Source of the DNA: an uncultured Eubacteriales bacterium
GTDB taxonomy: Bacteria > Bacillota > Clostridia > Christensenellales > CAG-138
Reading direction: 5' to 3'
DNA length: 50,246 bases
NCBI GenBank assembly: GCA_902789675.1
Contig: CADAPG010000004.1
Location: 1-50,246 of the forward strand
The notes beneath the pieces are model-generated. The model was given only the letters and a program-made list of their open reading frames with translations. It was not told the origin of the DNA and searched no databases. The translations under genes were made by a program, and so were the position numbers. This document shows positions 25,557-33,090 of the stretch, piece by piece (positions within the stretch are counted from its first letter, which is position 1; each line of letters starts with the position of its first letter).

Positions 25557-26522
25557 TCATTTCGTTCCGTCCGCGATTCGGACGACGATATCGCCGGTAG
25601 AGGTCGTGATCTCGCACTTGCCGCCCGAGGTGCAAAACGGTACGTGAACGTCGCCCGTGGAACTCTCGGTCTTGAAGAGTTTTTCCGAAAGGAGCGTGCC
25701 GGTCACGTCCCCGGTGCTCGTTTTCACCATAATCTCCGCCGCGTCGCTGCCGTTGAACGTCACGTCGCCGGTGCTCCTGTCGATCGAAATCGCTCCGTCG
25801 ATCCGAACGTTTTCAAGCGAAAGATCTCCCGTGCTGCCCTCGGAGGTAAAGTTCTTTGCGGTCAGTCCGTTCAAGGTCGTCCTGCCGGTGCTCACCTTGA
25901 CGTATACGTCGCCTGCGCATGCGATGTTCTGCATCCACACGTCGGCGGTCGATACCCTGCAGCCGATCGCATCCGCGGAAAGGTCGTCGAGGAAAATGTC
26001 GCCTGTGTCGGACTCGATCGAAATCTCGCCGGAAACCGACGCGCGGCTGCGGACGTCGCCGGTGGACGTCCTGATCGAAACGCTCCCGAAGCGCAGCCAT
26101 TCCGGAATATCCGTGTCGCCGGTGTGCGTATCGATCGCAAGCGTTTCATACGCGTCTTTCGGCAGAAACACCGTGATCTGTTCCTTTTCAAACGAGATCT
26201 CAATGGGATTCCGCCATCCGCTTGTTTCCTCGGAAACGATCTTCAGCGTCCCGTTCTCCGCCTCGACGGTATGCGTGTTTCGCTTCGTCTCCCGGCACTG
26301 AACGTGCGCCGTGCCGTCGGAGGACCGCTCGAACCGAATGATCTCCGTGTTTCCGTGGATCTCGATGCCGCGGAACTCCGCCTCGACCGGGTAGTCCTTC
26401 AACTCCAACGACGCGGTCTCGAACGCATGGAAATTGAATTTTGCCGACGCAAGCGCGACAAAGCCGATGATCAATCCCGCAACAAGCAGGATCGTCGCAA
26501 TAATCAAAGCTGCTTTTTTCAT
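25557..26522 (-). CDS. DUF4097-family beta-repeat protein
   Basis: A 321-residue protein. Residues 5-27 are a single membrane anchor or signal; the rest is a beta-helix-like array in which Ser-Thr-Gly-Asp (or Asp-Thr-Gly-Asp) recurs about every 18-24 residues, as in DUF4097/LiaG-type proteins. ATG 26522 overlaps the DUF1700 stop (ATGA), so it is the last gene of the PadR operon; the longer frame to 26876 is an antisense shadow of that gene. Such proteins sit on the outer face of the membrane and are linked to envelope stress. No enzyme motif is seen. Confidence 0.83.
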   Translation of the reverse strand: MKKAALIIATILLVAGLIIGFVALASAKFNFHAFETASLELKDYPVEAEFRGIEIHGNTEIIRFERSSDGTAHVQCRETKRNTHTVEAENGTLKIVSEETSGWRNPIEISFEKEQITVFLPKDAYETLAIDTHTGDTDIPEWLRFGSVSIRTSTGDVRSRASVSGEISIESDTGDIFLDDLSADAIGCRVSTADVWMQNIACAGDVYVKVSTGRTTLNGLTAKNFTSEGSTGDLSLENVRIDGAISIDRSTGDVTFNGSDAAEIMVKTSTGDVTGTLLSEKLFKTESSTGDVHVPFCTSGGKCEITTSTGDIVVRIADGTK

Positions 26523-27121
26523 TTTGTACGCTCCTTTCCGACGAACAGATTCTTCACGCCGATCGCAATCTTTTTGGTCAGCTTCACCGCGCCTTTGCAT
26601 GCCGCGATGCAGCCGAAGAACAGGAAGATCGAAAGTCCCGCAAGCAGCAGCGCCGCGCCGAGCGCGCAGAGTCCCGCAGGCGTTTCCCCGCTGATCAGCA
26701 AGCCGACCCCCGCGACGAGCAGCGCGACCGCGCATACCCAGAACACAATCTCGACCGCCCACAGCACGAGCACCAATACCCACAGAACAATGTAAAGCGA
26801 CAGAAGCACCGCGCCTGCCGCCGCGAGCAGCGAAAACCAGACCGGGAAGCCGAGCACGATGAGCACGATCTCCCACGCGCGCATCTTGCGCTTCGTCTTG
26901 ATCTTTTCGCCGACGATCCTGGTAAGCGGCGTTTCCGCCACGATCTGCTGCACGACCGCATCGACCGTTCCGATCTCGTTCACCGCTTCCTCCTCCGAAA
27001 GCCCCTCCTCGATCCGGTCGTCGATCATCTCGCCGTAGAATGTGATCCGTTCTTCAATATCCTTCTCGGGAAGACCTTTGAGCCCTTCCCTGAGCGCGCT
27101 TAAAAAGTCCTGTTTAAGCAT
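26519..27121 (-). CDS. DUF1700/HAAS-domain membrane protein
   Basis: A 200-residue protein. The N-terminal 80 residues are a HAAS-type helical domain (LREGLKGLPEKDIEERITFY and EGLSEEEAVNEIGTVDAV); about four membrane helices follow. This family is nearly always co-encoded with PadR and DUF4097 proteins and links the membrane part to the regulator. The start ATG 27121 lies inside the last codons of the PadR gene (8-base overlap) with a GAGGG site. The upstream extension to 27211 is rejected. Confidence 0.84.
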   Translation of the reverse strand: MLKQDFLSALREGLKGLPEKDIEERITFYGEMIDDRIEEGLSEEEAVNEIGTVDAVVQQIVAETPLTRIVGEKIKTKRKMRAWEIVLIVLGFPVWFSLLAAAGAVLLSLYIVLWVLVLVLWAVEIVFWVCAVALLVAGVGLLISGETPAGLCALGAALLLAGLSIFLFFGCIAACKGAVKLTKKIAIGVKNLFVGKERTK

Positions 27122-27434
27122 GATTGCCCTCCCCCTTTGATACAAACTGGTAGATGGAAATGATCTCTTTCCATTCGCTTTTGAATTCTTCGAGCCGCCG
27201 GTGTCCCGCATCGGTGATGTGATAATACTTTCGGAGTCTGCCGTCGTGCTCCGCGGTGCGTACCGTCAGCATCGACGCCGCTTCCAGCCGTTTCAGGATT
27301 GTGTACAGCGTCGACTCGGACAGTTCCACATACGGCTTCAGGTCCTTGATGATCTTATAACCGTAGGAATCCTCGTTCTTGATCGCCGCCAGCACGCAGA
27401 CGTCCAGCAGTCCTCGCTTCAACTGGATATCCAT
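27114..27434 (-). CDS. PadR-family transcriptional regulator
   Basis: A 106-residue winged-helix regulator of the short PadR class, with the typical start DIQLKRGLLDVCVLAAI, LYTILKRLEA in the recognition region, and YYHITDAG in the wing. ATG 27434 has AAGGAGGT 6 bases upstream. It is first in an operon with DUF1700 and DUF4097 genes and probably represses its own promoter, which carries small inverted repeats. Confidence 0.9.
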   Translation of the reverse strand: MDIQLKRGLLDVCVLAAIKNEDSYGYKIIKDLKPYVELSESTLYTILKRLEAASMLTVRTAEHDGRLRKYYHITDAGHRRLEEFKSEWKEIISIYQFVSKGEGNHA

Positions 27435-27475
27435 CGAATACCTCCTTTCATGCAATACTCCCTTTTGCGTAATAC

Positions 27476-27504
27476 ATCGTATCATGAGGTATTCAATTTG
27501 TCAA
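27476..27504 (-). promoter_or_regulatory. Promoter of PadR operon
   Basis: On the minus strand TTGACA (27499-27504) and TACGAT (27476-27481) are 17 bases apart. Inverted repeats AATAC/GTATT and the inner ATAC-GAT-GTAT surround the -10 box and could be the PadR site. Confidence 0.7.
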
Positions 27505-27522
27505 CCGTTTTTTCCAAAAAAA

Positions 27523-27541
27523 GAAAAAAGCTCCGAAGAGC
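27523..27541 (-). terminator. Terminator of CDP-alcohol transferase operon
   Basis: On the minus strand a GCTC-TTCG-GAGC stem with a stable UUCG loop (27530-27541) is followed by six T, then CTTTTTTT. It is 16 bases after the stop codon. Confidence 0.65.
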
Positions 27542-27557
27542 GATTTTCAAAAGGGCG

Positions 27558-28049
27558 CTAAGCCGTTCTGCCCGCTTGAACGAGCCATCCCTCATGAACG
27601 GCCGCGACGGTTGCAACCGCGCAGACGACTGCCGCGCCGTACCTCACATCGATGAAAGCAAGCGTCAGCGGGAATACGAACAGTAGTCCTCCGGTTACCT
27701 TGTTCAATATGGAATGCACCGATATCAGCTTTTTCTGTCGAATATATCCAACTGCGATATTCGCCGCCTTGATCACAGCAATGACGGCGATCCAAATACA
27801 GAGCCAGACCGGAACGTCCAGTACCGGAAGCAGCTTAAAAAGGCAAACCGCAACCAATACGATATCCGCGACCGTATCCAGCCTTGCGCCGAACGCGCTG
27901 TCGGTACCGGTTTTCCTTGCCACCGCGCCGTCGATCATATCGGAGATTCCGGCAGCGATATAAAGCACAAAAAATACCGGGGACAATGCCGGGCAAAACA
28001 GCAAGGCAACGCTGAGCACGATTCTGCTTCCGGTGATGAGATTCGCCAT
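27558..28049 (-). CDS. CDP-alcohol phosphatidyltransferase family protein
   Basis: A 163-residue membrane enzyme with about five helices, short for the family. The full signature is present: Asp37, Asp40, Gly41, Ala44, Arg45, Gly54, Asp58 and Asp62 in DMIDGAVARKTG and FGARLDTVAD. These enzymes join a CDP-activated lipid and an alcohol such as glycerol-3-phosphate, serine or inositol. The acceptor cannot be named. The start is one base from the stop of the VOC gene, so it is part of the grpB-GNAT-VOC operon; the mix of functions hints at an accessory gene set rather than core lipid synthesis. Confidence 0.86.
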   Translation of the reverse strand: MANLITGSRIVLSVALLFCPALSPVFFVLYIAAGISDMIDGAVARKTGTDSAFGARLDTVADIVLVAVCLFKLLPVLDVPVWLCIWIAVIAVIKAANIAVGYIRQKKLISVHSILNKVTGGLLFVFPLTLAFIDVRYGAAVVCAVATVAAVHEGWLVQAGRTA

Positions 28050-28050
28050 G

Positions 28051-28413
28051 TTACATCGGCGTCCCCACTTCGATCAGATTCCCGTCCGGATCATAGAAGC
28101 GGACGACCTTCTGTCCCCAGCTATGCGTCATAAGCCTGTTGACGTATTTGACCTCCGGGTAATACTGTTCAAGCTTTTCAATAAACCCTTCGATGTCAGA
28201 TTCTTCAAAATAGAGCTCGCAGGCATTGTTCTCCGGAATGATCTCTCTTCCGATGAATTCTTTCCAGTATTTTTCTTCCTGCAGGACCAATCCTTCCGTC
28301 AGGATCATATTTCCGTCATTGTCAAGGATCATCTCAAGACCGAACAGATCCCGGTAGAACTGCCTGGATCTCTCGATATCTTTCACGACGATCAGTACGT
28401 TTTTCAGTTTCAT
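28051..28413 (-). CDS. VOC-fold (glyoxalase/dioxygenase superfamily) protein
   Basis: A 120-residue protein with two paired beta-alpha-beta-beta-beta modules: an N-terminal VVKDIERSRQFYRDLFG and a C-terminal VVRFYDPDGNLIEVG, both typical of the fold. Metal ligands cannot be assigned with confidence. Such small members often bind antibiotics or handle aldehydes. Its ATG overlaps the stop of the acetyltransferase gene by 4 bases. Confidence 0.85.
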   Translation of the reverse strand: MKLKNVLIVVKDIERSRQFYRDLFGLEMILDNDGNMILTEGLVLQEEKYWKEFIGREIIPENNACELYFEESDIEGFIEKLEQYYPEVKYVNRLMTHSWGQKVVRFYDPDGNLIEVGTPM

Positions 28414-28877
28414 CGTTTCCCTTTCTTCGAACCGGAGGAAGCCGTCTGTTTGCAGAGGATGCAGGTATACCGGACGACTGATCCGTCAGGATAGTCAATT
28501 CTCTTTTTTTCCTCAGAAAAACCGCATTTGCGGTAGAAACCGATCGAATCGTCGTCCGTCTGTGCTTTGATCCGTTCTGTTCCTTCCGACTCTATGACGC
28601 TTTGGATCAGCTTTTTCCCGATCCCTTTACGGCGAGTATCGTCAGATACGGCAATTCCGATAATCTCCGCAGCAGCGCCCGAACGCTTGAGAACCATCAT
28701 GCCTGTTTTCCTGCCGCGATTCTCACAGACAAATACTTTCACCGACGGATCGTGCAAACAATCTTCCATCTGTGCCCGGTATTCCCTGTATGTCGGATGA
28801 TACATGCAAGAAGCATAGATCGAGAATGCTTCTTCCGACAGCAGCCACTCGGTATCCTCGCATAATACAATTTTCAT
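28410..28877 (-). CDS. GNAT acetyltransferase
   Basis: A 155-residue protein with the acetyl-CoA binding stretch DDTRRKGIGKKLIQSV near 83-98 and a DSIGFYRKCGF closing motif. ATG 28877 is chosen because GAGGA lies 5 bases before it; a second in-frame ATG at 28889 has no site. The acceptor is unknown. It lies between the GrpB-family and VOC genes in one operon and ends in an ATGA overlap. Confidence 0.82.
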   Translation of the reverse strand: MKIVLCEDTEWLLSEEAFSIYASCMYHPTYREYRAQMEDCLHDPSVKVFVCENRGRKTGMMVLKRSGAAAEIIGIAVSDDTRRKGIGKKLIQSVIESEGTERIKAQTDDDSIGFYRKCGFSEEKKRIDYPDGSVVRYTCILCKQTASSGSKKGKR

Positions 28878-28900
28878 GATCGTCCTCATAAACGGGTTTG

Positions 28901-29467
28901 TCAGTATCTGTCTCCGTATTCCTTTCGTGCTTCCGCCGTCCATTTCGAGATGAAATCCGTCTTCGCATCTGTATAGGCGTCCCGGTTATGTTCATATTGT
29001 TTCCATAGCCGAAGCTTCAATGCTTCATATTCTTTTGCCACGTCGGGATGCTCGTTCAAATAATCACGGAAGTACAGTTCGGCATTGTCCCCGGTGTATC
29101 GCAGATGGATATGATACACCTTGTCCGCAAATCCGTTTTCGGTATATCCCATATTGAGCGAGATCCTGTTCGCCTCGCCGGACATCCTGATGAATCCGTT
29201 TTGCTCCAGAACGCGGGCAATCTCCTTGAGGTCAACGCCTTGAGGGATCTCAACCATCACATCCACGATGTTTTTCGCCCAAATGTTTTGGATCGCCGTG
29301 CTTCCGATGTGGCTGATCCTGTCCACAGGGTAATTTGACAGCAGCCTTTTGATCGAATTCTCCGTCTCCTTGTAAGATTCTTTCCATCTGTCATCGTGCG
29401 GGACAAGGAAGATCGGGAACAGTTCCCACAGTTCTTCCAACGTCATTTCCGAGAGTTTTTTACCCAT
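28901..29467 (-). CDS. GrpB/UPF0157-family nucleotidyltransferase-like protein
   Basis: A 188-residue protein with the GrpB pattern: FLVPHDDRWKESYKETENSI, then HIGSTAI and IVDVMVEI, which match the GS and paired-Asp elements of the nucleotidyltransferase fold. A basic C-terminal helix with YTDAKTDFI follows. The family's reaction is not established; some act as CoA-linked or antibiotic-modifying enzymes. ATG 29467 is used; the apparent extension up to 29524 translates a dispersed repeat (CHSEERSDEE) and is not real protein. Confidence 0.85.
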   Translation of the reverse strand: MGKKLSEMTLEELWELFPIFLVPHDDRWKESYKETENSIKRLLSNYPVDRISHIGSTAIQNIWAKNIVDVMVEIPQGVDLKEIARVLEQNGFIRMSGEANRISLNMGYTENGFADKVYHIHLRYTGDNAELYFRDYLNEHPDVAKEYEALKLRLWKQYEHNRDAYTDAKTDFISKWTAEARKEYGDRY

Positions 29468-29484
29468 ATCATCCTCATAGATCA

Positions 29485-29590
29485 AAAAAGATTCTTCGTC
29501 GCTCCGCTCCTCAGAATGACACACGGAGAATCATCCTGCGCATGGTACAGACGATCTTCCTCCGTAACAAAGCGGAAAGTGAAGGAGCCT
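29485..29590. repeat. Permuted copy of dispersed TGTCAT-ended element
   Basis: It contains the right half of the element at 41174-41280 (GATTCTTCGTCGCT to CTCAGAATGACA, 29488-29522) followed by the left half (TCATCCTG, GCATGGTAC, GATCT, GTAACAAAGCGG, GAAGGA). The halves are in swapped order. Situated between the GrpB-family and GNAT genes. Confidence 0.7.
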
Positions 29591-29599
29591 GCTCTGCGC

Positions 29600-30079
29600 T
29601 CAATCCTTCGCGAGCCTGTCGAGCGTCTCCCCCGTGACGCGCCAGATCGTCCATTCGTCCATCGGACGCGCGCCGAGCGAGCGGTAGAAGTCGATGCTCG
29701 GCTTGTTCCAGTCGAGGCAGACCCATTCCATGCGCCCGCAGCCGCGTTCGACCGCGATCGCGGCAAGCCGCTTGAGAATCGCTTTTCCATATCCCTTGCC
29801 GCGGTATTCCGGCAGCACGTAGAGATCTTCCAGGTACAGCCCCGCCCTGCCCACAAAGGTCGAGAAATTGTGGAAGAACAGCGCAAAGCCAACCTCTTTC
29901 CCGTTCTCGCAGGCAAAGAGTACCTCGGCACTTTGCTTCTCGAACAGCCATTCTCTGAGCAGTTCCTCGGTCGCGACGACCTCGCCGGACATCTTCTCAT
30001 AGGCTGCAAGCGCTTTGATAAAGGACAGGATCAGCCCGCAGTCGCGTTCTTCCGCCGTGCGGAACGTCAGTTCTTCCAT
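29600..30079 (-). CDS. GNAT acetyltransferase, diamine acetyltransferase-like
   Basis: A 159-residue GNAT protein resembling spermidine/diamine acetyltransferases: FHNFSTFVGRAGLYLEDLYV, then LPEYRGKGYGKAIL (about 88-101) and the WNKPSIDFYRSLGA closing motif. It likely acetylates a small polyamine or amino compound. ATG 30079 is 7 bases from GGAGG; the ATG 6 bases upstream (30085), which overlaps the kinase stop, sits too near the site but cannot be excluded. It is coupled to the mini-kinase gene. Confidence 0.83.
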   Translation of the reverse strand: MEELTFRTAEERDCGLILSFIKALAAYEKMSGEVVATEELLREWLFEKQSAEVLFACENGKEVGFALFFHNFSTFVGRAGLYLEDLYVLPEYRGKGYGKAILKRLAAIAVERGCGRMEWVCLDWNKPSIDFYRSLGARPMDEWTIWRVTGETLDRLAKD

Positions 30080-30081
30080 CG

Positions 30082-30630
30082 TCATTCCTCCGTCTTCCGT
30101 AAGTGTTCCAGATACGCTTCGAATTCGGGCGTTTTCGACCAGTATTTGATCCCCCAGTTTTCAAAGTTCCATTCGTCCGTATAGCCGTTGCATTCGTAAT
30201 CGACGTACCATAATAGCCCGTCGTGCACGACAAAGTTCGTCGGGAAATAATCAATGTTCAGCCCCGCCGCCTTTGCCTTTGCCGCCATGTCGCGCACGTC
30301 GGCAAGATGCGGCTCCGCGCTGCGTCCGTCCCGCACGATCCCGAATACCGTTTCGCCCTCGATATACGCCTTGACGATCCGCTCGGTCTCCGGGTCGATC
30401 GCGTACAGTTCTGGAATGCGGATCCCGGCGTCCCGGAGACGCGCGTAATCGCGCCGCTCCGCCTCGATCTTGTCGCCAAATTGGTAATAGCTGCACGGCT
30501 CGTGATGGATCTGCTTCAGCACATACTGCGTTCCGTCCCGCTCCGCAAGGTAGGAATATCCGCCCTTGCCGTGTCCGAGCAGGCGAACGATGCGGTACTC
30601 CCGTCCGCAGACCGTCAATCTCTCTTCCAT
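30082..30630 (-). CDS. Minimal protein-kinase-fold protein
   Basis: A 182-residue protein with a compact kinase fold. There is a Gly-rich loop GHGKGGYSY (19-27), the ATP lysine Lys39 in YVLKQ, Glu58, a catalytic loop NIDYFPTN with Asp127 and Asn132, and Asp144 in YVDYE in place of DFG. All main catalytic residues are kept though the length is that of Bud32/RIO or Kdo kinase-like families, not full kinases. The substrate is unknown. It is co-transcribed with a GNAT gene by a 4-base overlap. AAAGGAG stands 6 bases before ATG. Confidence 0.78.
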   Translation of the reverse strand: MEERLTVCGREYRIVRLLGHGKGGYSYLAERDGTQYVLKQIHHEPCSYYQFGDKIEAERRDYARLRDAGIRIPELYAIDPETERIVKAYIEGETVFGIVRDGRSAEPHLADVRDMAAKAKAAGLNIDYFPTNFVVHDGLLWYVDYECNGYTDEWNFENWGIKYWSKTPEFEAYLEHLRKTEE

Positions 30631-30659
30631 ACCGGGCTCCTTTCAATCGGATCGGTTCG

Positions 30660-30668
30660 ATTATACCA
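30660..30668 (-). promoter_or_regulatory. Extended -10 promoter of kinase/GNAT operon
   Basis: On the minus strand TGG-TATAAT (30668 to 30660), about 30 bases before the kinase start. No good -35 box is seen, which fits an extended -10 promoter. Confidence 0.55.
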
Positions 30669-30719
30669 CGCCGTCGCCGCAAAATCCAGCATTGCCGCAA
30701 AACCTGCGATTCCACGGAA

Positions 30720-31100
30720 TCAGTCTGTCGGGAAGGGTGGCAGAATTCGCGTTCTTCGCGACGGAGCTATACGAAAGTATGCATGGTACGCGCGGGTAGC
30801 GCGCGATCTGCCGCCGTAATGAAGCGCAGCGGAGTGGAAAGTATGCGACCGAGGATGGCGACGTGCGGGAAGCGCGCGACGGCACCCCTGTAACGAAGCG
30901 AAAGCGGAGTGTTTCAGAAAACGCGGATAGTTTGCGGCGAAATAATGAAAAGAAAAGGCGTTTTCGCGCCTTTTCATCCGATAAGTATTCTTTTTATAAA
31001 TCCTCGCCGCAAATGGTCGATGGCGACGCGCGGGTAGCGCGCGACGGCACTTCTGTAACGAAGCGACAGCGAAGTGGTCTGACCCCTTTTACGGCAGACT
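30720..31100 (+). repeat. Uninterrupted composite palindromic repeat
   Basis: About 380 bases without a believable gene. It holds three copies of a core like GCGCGGGTAGCGCGCGA (near 30790, 30862 and 31029), a central hairpin AAAAGGCG/CGCCTTTT (30953-30974) and terminal CAGTCTG/CAGACTG inverted repeats. The same sequence occurs split at 20065-20226 and 21651-21791. It fills most of the 511-base gap between the kinase and SH3 genes. Confidence 0.8.
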
Positions 31101-31132
31101 GAAGCGAGGCAAAACGCCTCGCTTCAGTCTGC
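31094..31132. terminator. 17-bp hairpin after SH3-domain gene
   Basis: A perfect 17-bp stem (31094-31110 with 31116-31132) and loop AAAAC, 9 bases after the SH3 gene stop. T-rich sequence follows on the plus side, not on the minus side, so it may act mainly as an mRNA-end hairpin for the SH3 gene. Its left arm is the end of the composite repeat. Confidence 0.6.
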
Positions 31133-31141
31133 ATATTTTCT

Positions 31142-32107
31142 TCAGCTGATCTTGATATACTTCTTATATACGTAGCCGATCTCGCCGTTGAAATCGATCT
31201 TGATCCAGTTGCCGGACTTGCCCTTCACCGTGAAGGTCTCGCCGTTGGTCGCCGTGCCCAGCAGCTTGGAATTCTTCGTTGCCTTGGCGCGGATGTTCAC
31301 AGACGTGTTGCACTTGATCGTGCCCGTCTTGCCCTCGATGGGCTCCTCCGGCGTGGTAAGCTTCACGTAGGTGTGGAACACATAGCCCTCGACGTCGGAC
31401 TTGTACTGGATCTTGATCCACTTGCCTTCCTTGGCAAGCGCCTTGAAGGTTGCGCCCTTCTTCGCGGTTCCCAACAGCTTCGAGCTGCTGGTCGCCTTCT
31501 GCCGTACGTTGACGCTGGTCTTGCAGTTCACGATCTTTGCGACCTTGCCGTCGATCGGCGTCGGGTCGTCGGAACCCTCGTTCATGATCTTGATGTAGGT
31601 CTTGAAGACGTAGCCTTCCTTGTCGGACGTGTACTGGATCTTGACCCACTTGCCCGCCGTCGCAAGCACCTTGAAGGTCTTGCCCTTCTTTGCCGTGCCG
31701 AGAAGCTTCGACTTGCTCGTCGCGTCCTCACGCACGTTCACGCCGTTGTTGCAGTTGACGATCTTGCCGACCTTTCCCGAAACCGGCGTGTCCGAGGGTA
31801 CGCCTTCGACGCGGATATACTTCTTATAAACGTATCCTTCCTCGCCGTCAAAGTCGATTTTGACCCAGTTTCCGAACAAGCCGAGCACATCGTAGGTGTT
31901 GCCCTTGTCCGCCGTGCCCAAAAGCTTTGACTTGCTCGAAGCCTTTTCGCGTACGTTGACCGATTCCTTGCAGTTCACGATCGTTCCCGTCTGTCCCTCG
32001 CCGCGAACCTCGGCTTCCTCGATCTCCGCCACATCCGCGACCGTCGCGGCAGGCAGCACCGTCAGCAGCATCATCGCCGCCAGCACCAGGCCCAGAATCT
32101 TTTTCAT
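31142..32107 (-). CDS. Secreted protein with four bacterial SH3 domains
   Basis: A 321-residue protein: a signal peptide of about 21-24 residues ending near PAATVA, an acidic linker, then four SH3b (SH3_3) units of 60-70 residues. Each starts with I-V-N-C-x-x-x-V-N-V-R and contains SKLLGTAxxGxTFxV and a closing GYVxKxYI. No enzymatic domain follows, so it is probably a cell-wall or ligand-binding protein of the envelope. CAAGGAGGT precedes the ATG by 7 bases. No clear promoter was found in the 171-base gap upstream. Confidence 0.86.
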   Translation of the reverse strand: MKKILGLVLAAMMLLTVLPAATVADVAEIEEAEVRGEGQTGTIVNCKESVNVREKASSKSKLLGTADKGNTYDVLGLFGNWVKIDFDGEEGYVYKKYIRVEGVPSDTPVSGKVGKIVNCNNGVNVREDATSKSKLLGTAKKGKTFKVLATAGKWVKIQYTSDKEGYVFKTYIKIMNEGSDDPTPIDGKVAKIVNCKTSVNVRQKATSSSKLLGTAKKGATFKALAKEGKWIKIQYKSDVEGYVFHTYVKLTTPEEPIEGKTGTIKCNTSVNIRAKATKNSKLLGTATNGETFTVKGKSGNWIKIDFNGEIGYVYKKYIKIS

Positions 32108-32278
32108 CCCGATTACCTCCTTGTAACCTCATGATTTTCTCTTCAATAATAAAGACGTTCAAAAGCGGCAAATGGTTGCATTTTTTGCCATCTTTTTCCT
32201 TTTCTTTTCTAAATGATACGACACAAATGCGTTCTATTTGTCACAAAACCTTGAAGAAGTTGTCACATAGTTGTAAAT

Positions 32279-32656
32279 TCAGTCGGTGATCGGATGTGTT
32301 TTCAGATGTTCCTTGATCGCTGCAAAGGACGTGTCGCTGATGTAGTGTTCCATCTTGCAGGCGTCCTCCGTCGCGGTCTTTTCGTCCACGCCGAGGCGCA
32401 TCAGGATCTCGGACAGGATCCTGTGCCGCTCAAAGATGCGTTCCGCCGCTTCCCTGCCGGTATCGGTCAGCGTGATATGTCCGAGAGAGTCGATCCCGAT
32501 ATAACCGCCGTTTTTCAGAATGCCCATGGCGCGGCTGACCGACGGCTTGGAAAACTGCATGTATTCCGCCACGTCGATCGAACGCACATGATCCTTCTGT
32601 TGAGACAGCACAAGAATCGTCTCAAGATACATTTCTCCGGATTCCAAAAGGGTCAT
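32279..32656 (-). CDS. DtxR-family metal-dependent repressor
   Basis: A 125-residue protein with a winged helix at about 8-65 and a dimer/metal domain at 66-120; the SH3 third domain of IdeR is missing, as in MntR-length members. Putative ligands are His78, Cys100, Glu103 and His104 (ACKMEH). Cys at the first position resembles the iron-responsive DtxR/IdeR site and not the Mn-selective MntR site, which has Glu there. It is divergent from feoAAB, whose promoters carry palindromes suited to this family, so it most likely represses ferrous iron uptake when iron is plentiful. Confidence 0.87.
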   Translation of the reverse strand: MTLLESGEMYLETILVLSQQKDHVRSIDVAEYMQFSKPSVSRAMGILKNGGYIGIDSLGHITLTDTGREAAERIFERHRILSEILMRLGVDEKTATEDACKMEHYISDTSFAAIKEHLKTHPITD

Positions 32657-32696
32657 ACACGTTTCCTCTCTTTCGCTCTGATGATATTATACCGAA

Positions 32697-32725
32697 ATTA
32701 TACCGAAGTCGGAATCGAAATGCAA
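32697..32725 (-). promoter_or_regulatory. Promoter of DtxR-type repressor gene
   Basis: On the minus strand TTGCAT (32720-32725) and TATAAT (32697-32702) with 17 bases between. A second TATAAT follows 11 bases further on (32686-32691). No feo-type palindrome lies in it. Confidence 0.6.
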
Positions 32726-32757
32726 GCGGATCGCATCACGGAACATGAAAAAAACGC

Positions 32758-32786
32758 TTGACAAATTAGCATATGCTAACTATAAT
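32758..32786 (+). promoter_or_regulatory. Consensus feo promoter with palindromic operator in spacer
   Basis: TTGACA (32758-32763), 17 bases, TATAAT (32781-32786): both boxes are exact consensus. The perfect palindrome TTAGCATATGCTAA (32766-32779) lies wholly in the spacer, so a bound repressor would exclude RNA polymerase. The likely binder is the adjacent DtxR-type repressor. Confidence 0.85.
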
Positions 32787-32793
32787 AGCAATC

Positions 32794-32811
32794 GGTTAGA
32801 GAATGCTAACC
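32794..32811 (+). promoter_or_regulatory. Second feo operator-like palindrome
   Basis: GGTTAG-AGAATG-CTAACC: six-base arms match perfectly and the right arm matches the other three boxes. It lies just after the feo transcription start. Confidence 0.65.
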
Positions 32812-32830
32812 AATTCTTTTTCGACATTCG

Positions 32831-32846
32831 GTTAGCGGTTGCTAAC
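32831..32846 (+). promoter_or_regulatory. Third feo operator-like palindrome
   Basis: GTTAGC-GGTT-GCTAAC, six-base arms identical to the fourth box, in the leader directly before the first feoA ribosome site. Confidence 0.65.
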
Positions 32847-32863
32847 AAACTTGGAGGAATGCA

Positions 32864-33076
32864 ATGATGCCTTTGGTATTTGCAGACGACGGCGAGGTCA
32901 ACGTGATCCGCGCCATCAAGGGAACGGACGAGATCCGTCACCACCTCAGCAATCTGGGCTTTGTTGTCGGCGGAACGGTGCAGATCATCTCCCGGATGGG
33001 CGGCAACGTGATCGTCAACGTCAAGGAAAGCCGCATCGCCATCGACGAAAAGATGGCGCAGAAGATTATGATTTAA
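32864..33076 (+). CDS. feoA: FeoA domain protein (first)
   Basis: A 70-residue SH3-like FeoA protein: GTDEIRHHLSNLGFVVGGTVQIIS and NVIVNVKESRIAIDEKMAQKI fit the family. It assists FeoB in Fe2+ uptake on the cytoplasmic side. TTGGAGG is 6 bases before ATG 32864. Fourteen bases separate it from the second feoA. Two different FeoA proteins in tandem are common in Clostridia. Confidence 0.9.
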   Translation: MMPLVFADDGEVNVIRAIKGTDEIRHHLSNLGFVVGGTVQIISRMGGNVIVNVKESRIAIDEKMAQKIMI

Positions 33077-33090
33077 AAAAGGAGGAAGCA

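Noticed and set aside
26523..26876. Upstream extension of the DUF4097 gene
   Set aside because: It overlaps the DUF1700 gene in another frame; the ATG at 26522 has the usual ATGA coupling and a membrane anchor.
29468..29524. N-terminal extension of the GrpB-family gene reading CHSEERSDEE
   Set aside because: This is the translation of a dispersed intergenic repeat, a known source of false protein starts. A good start with a ribosome site is at 29467.
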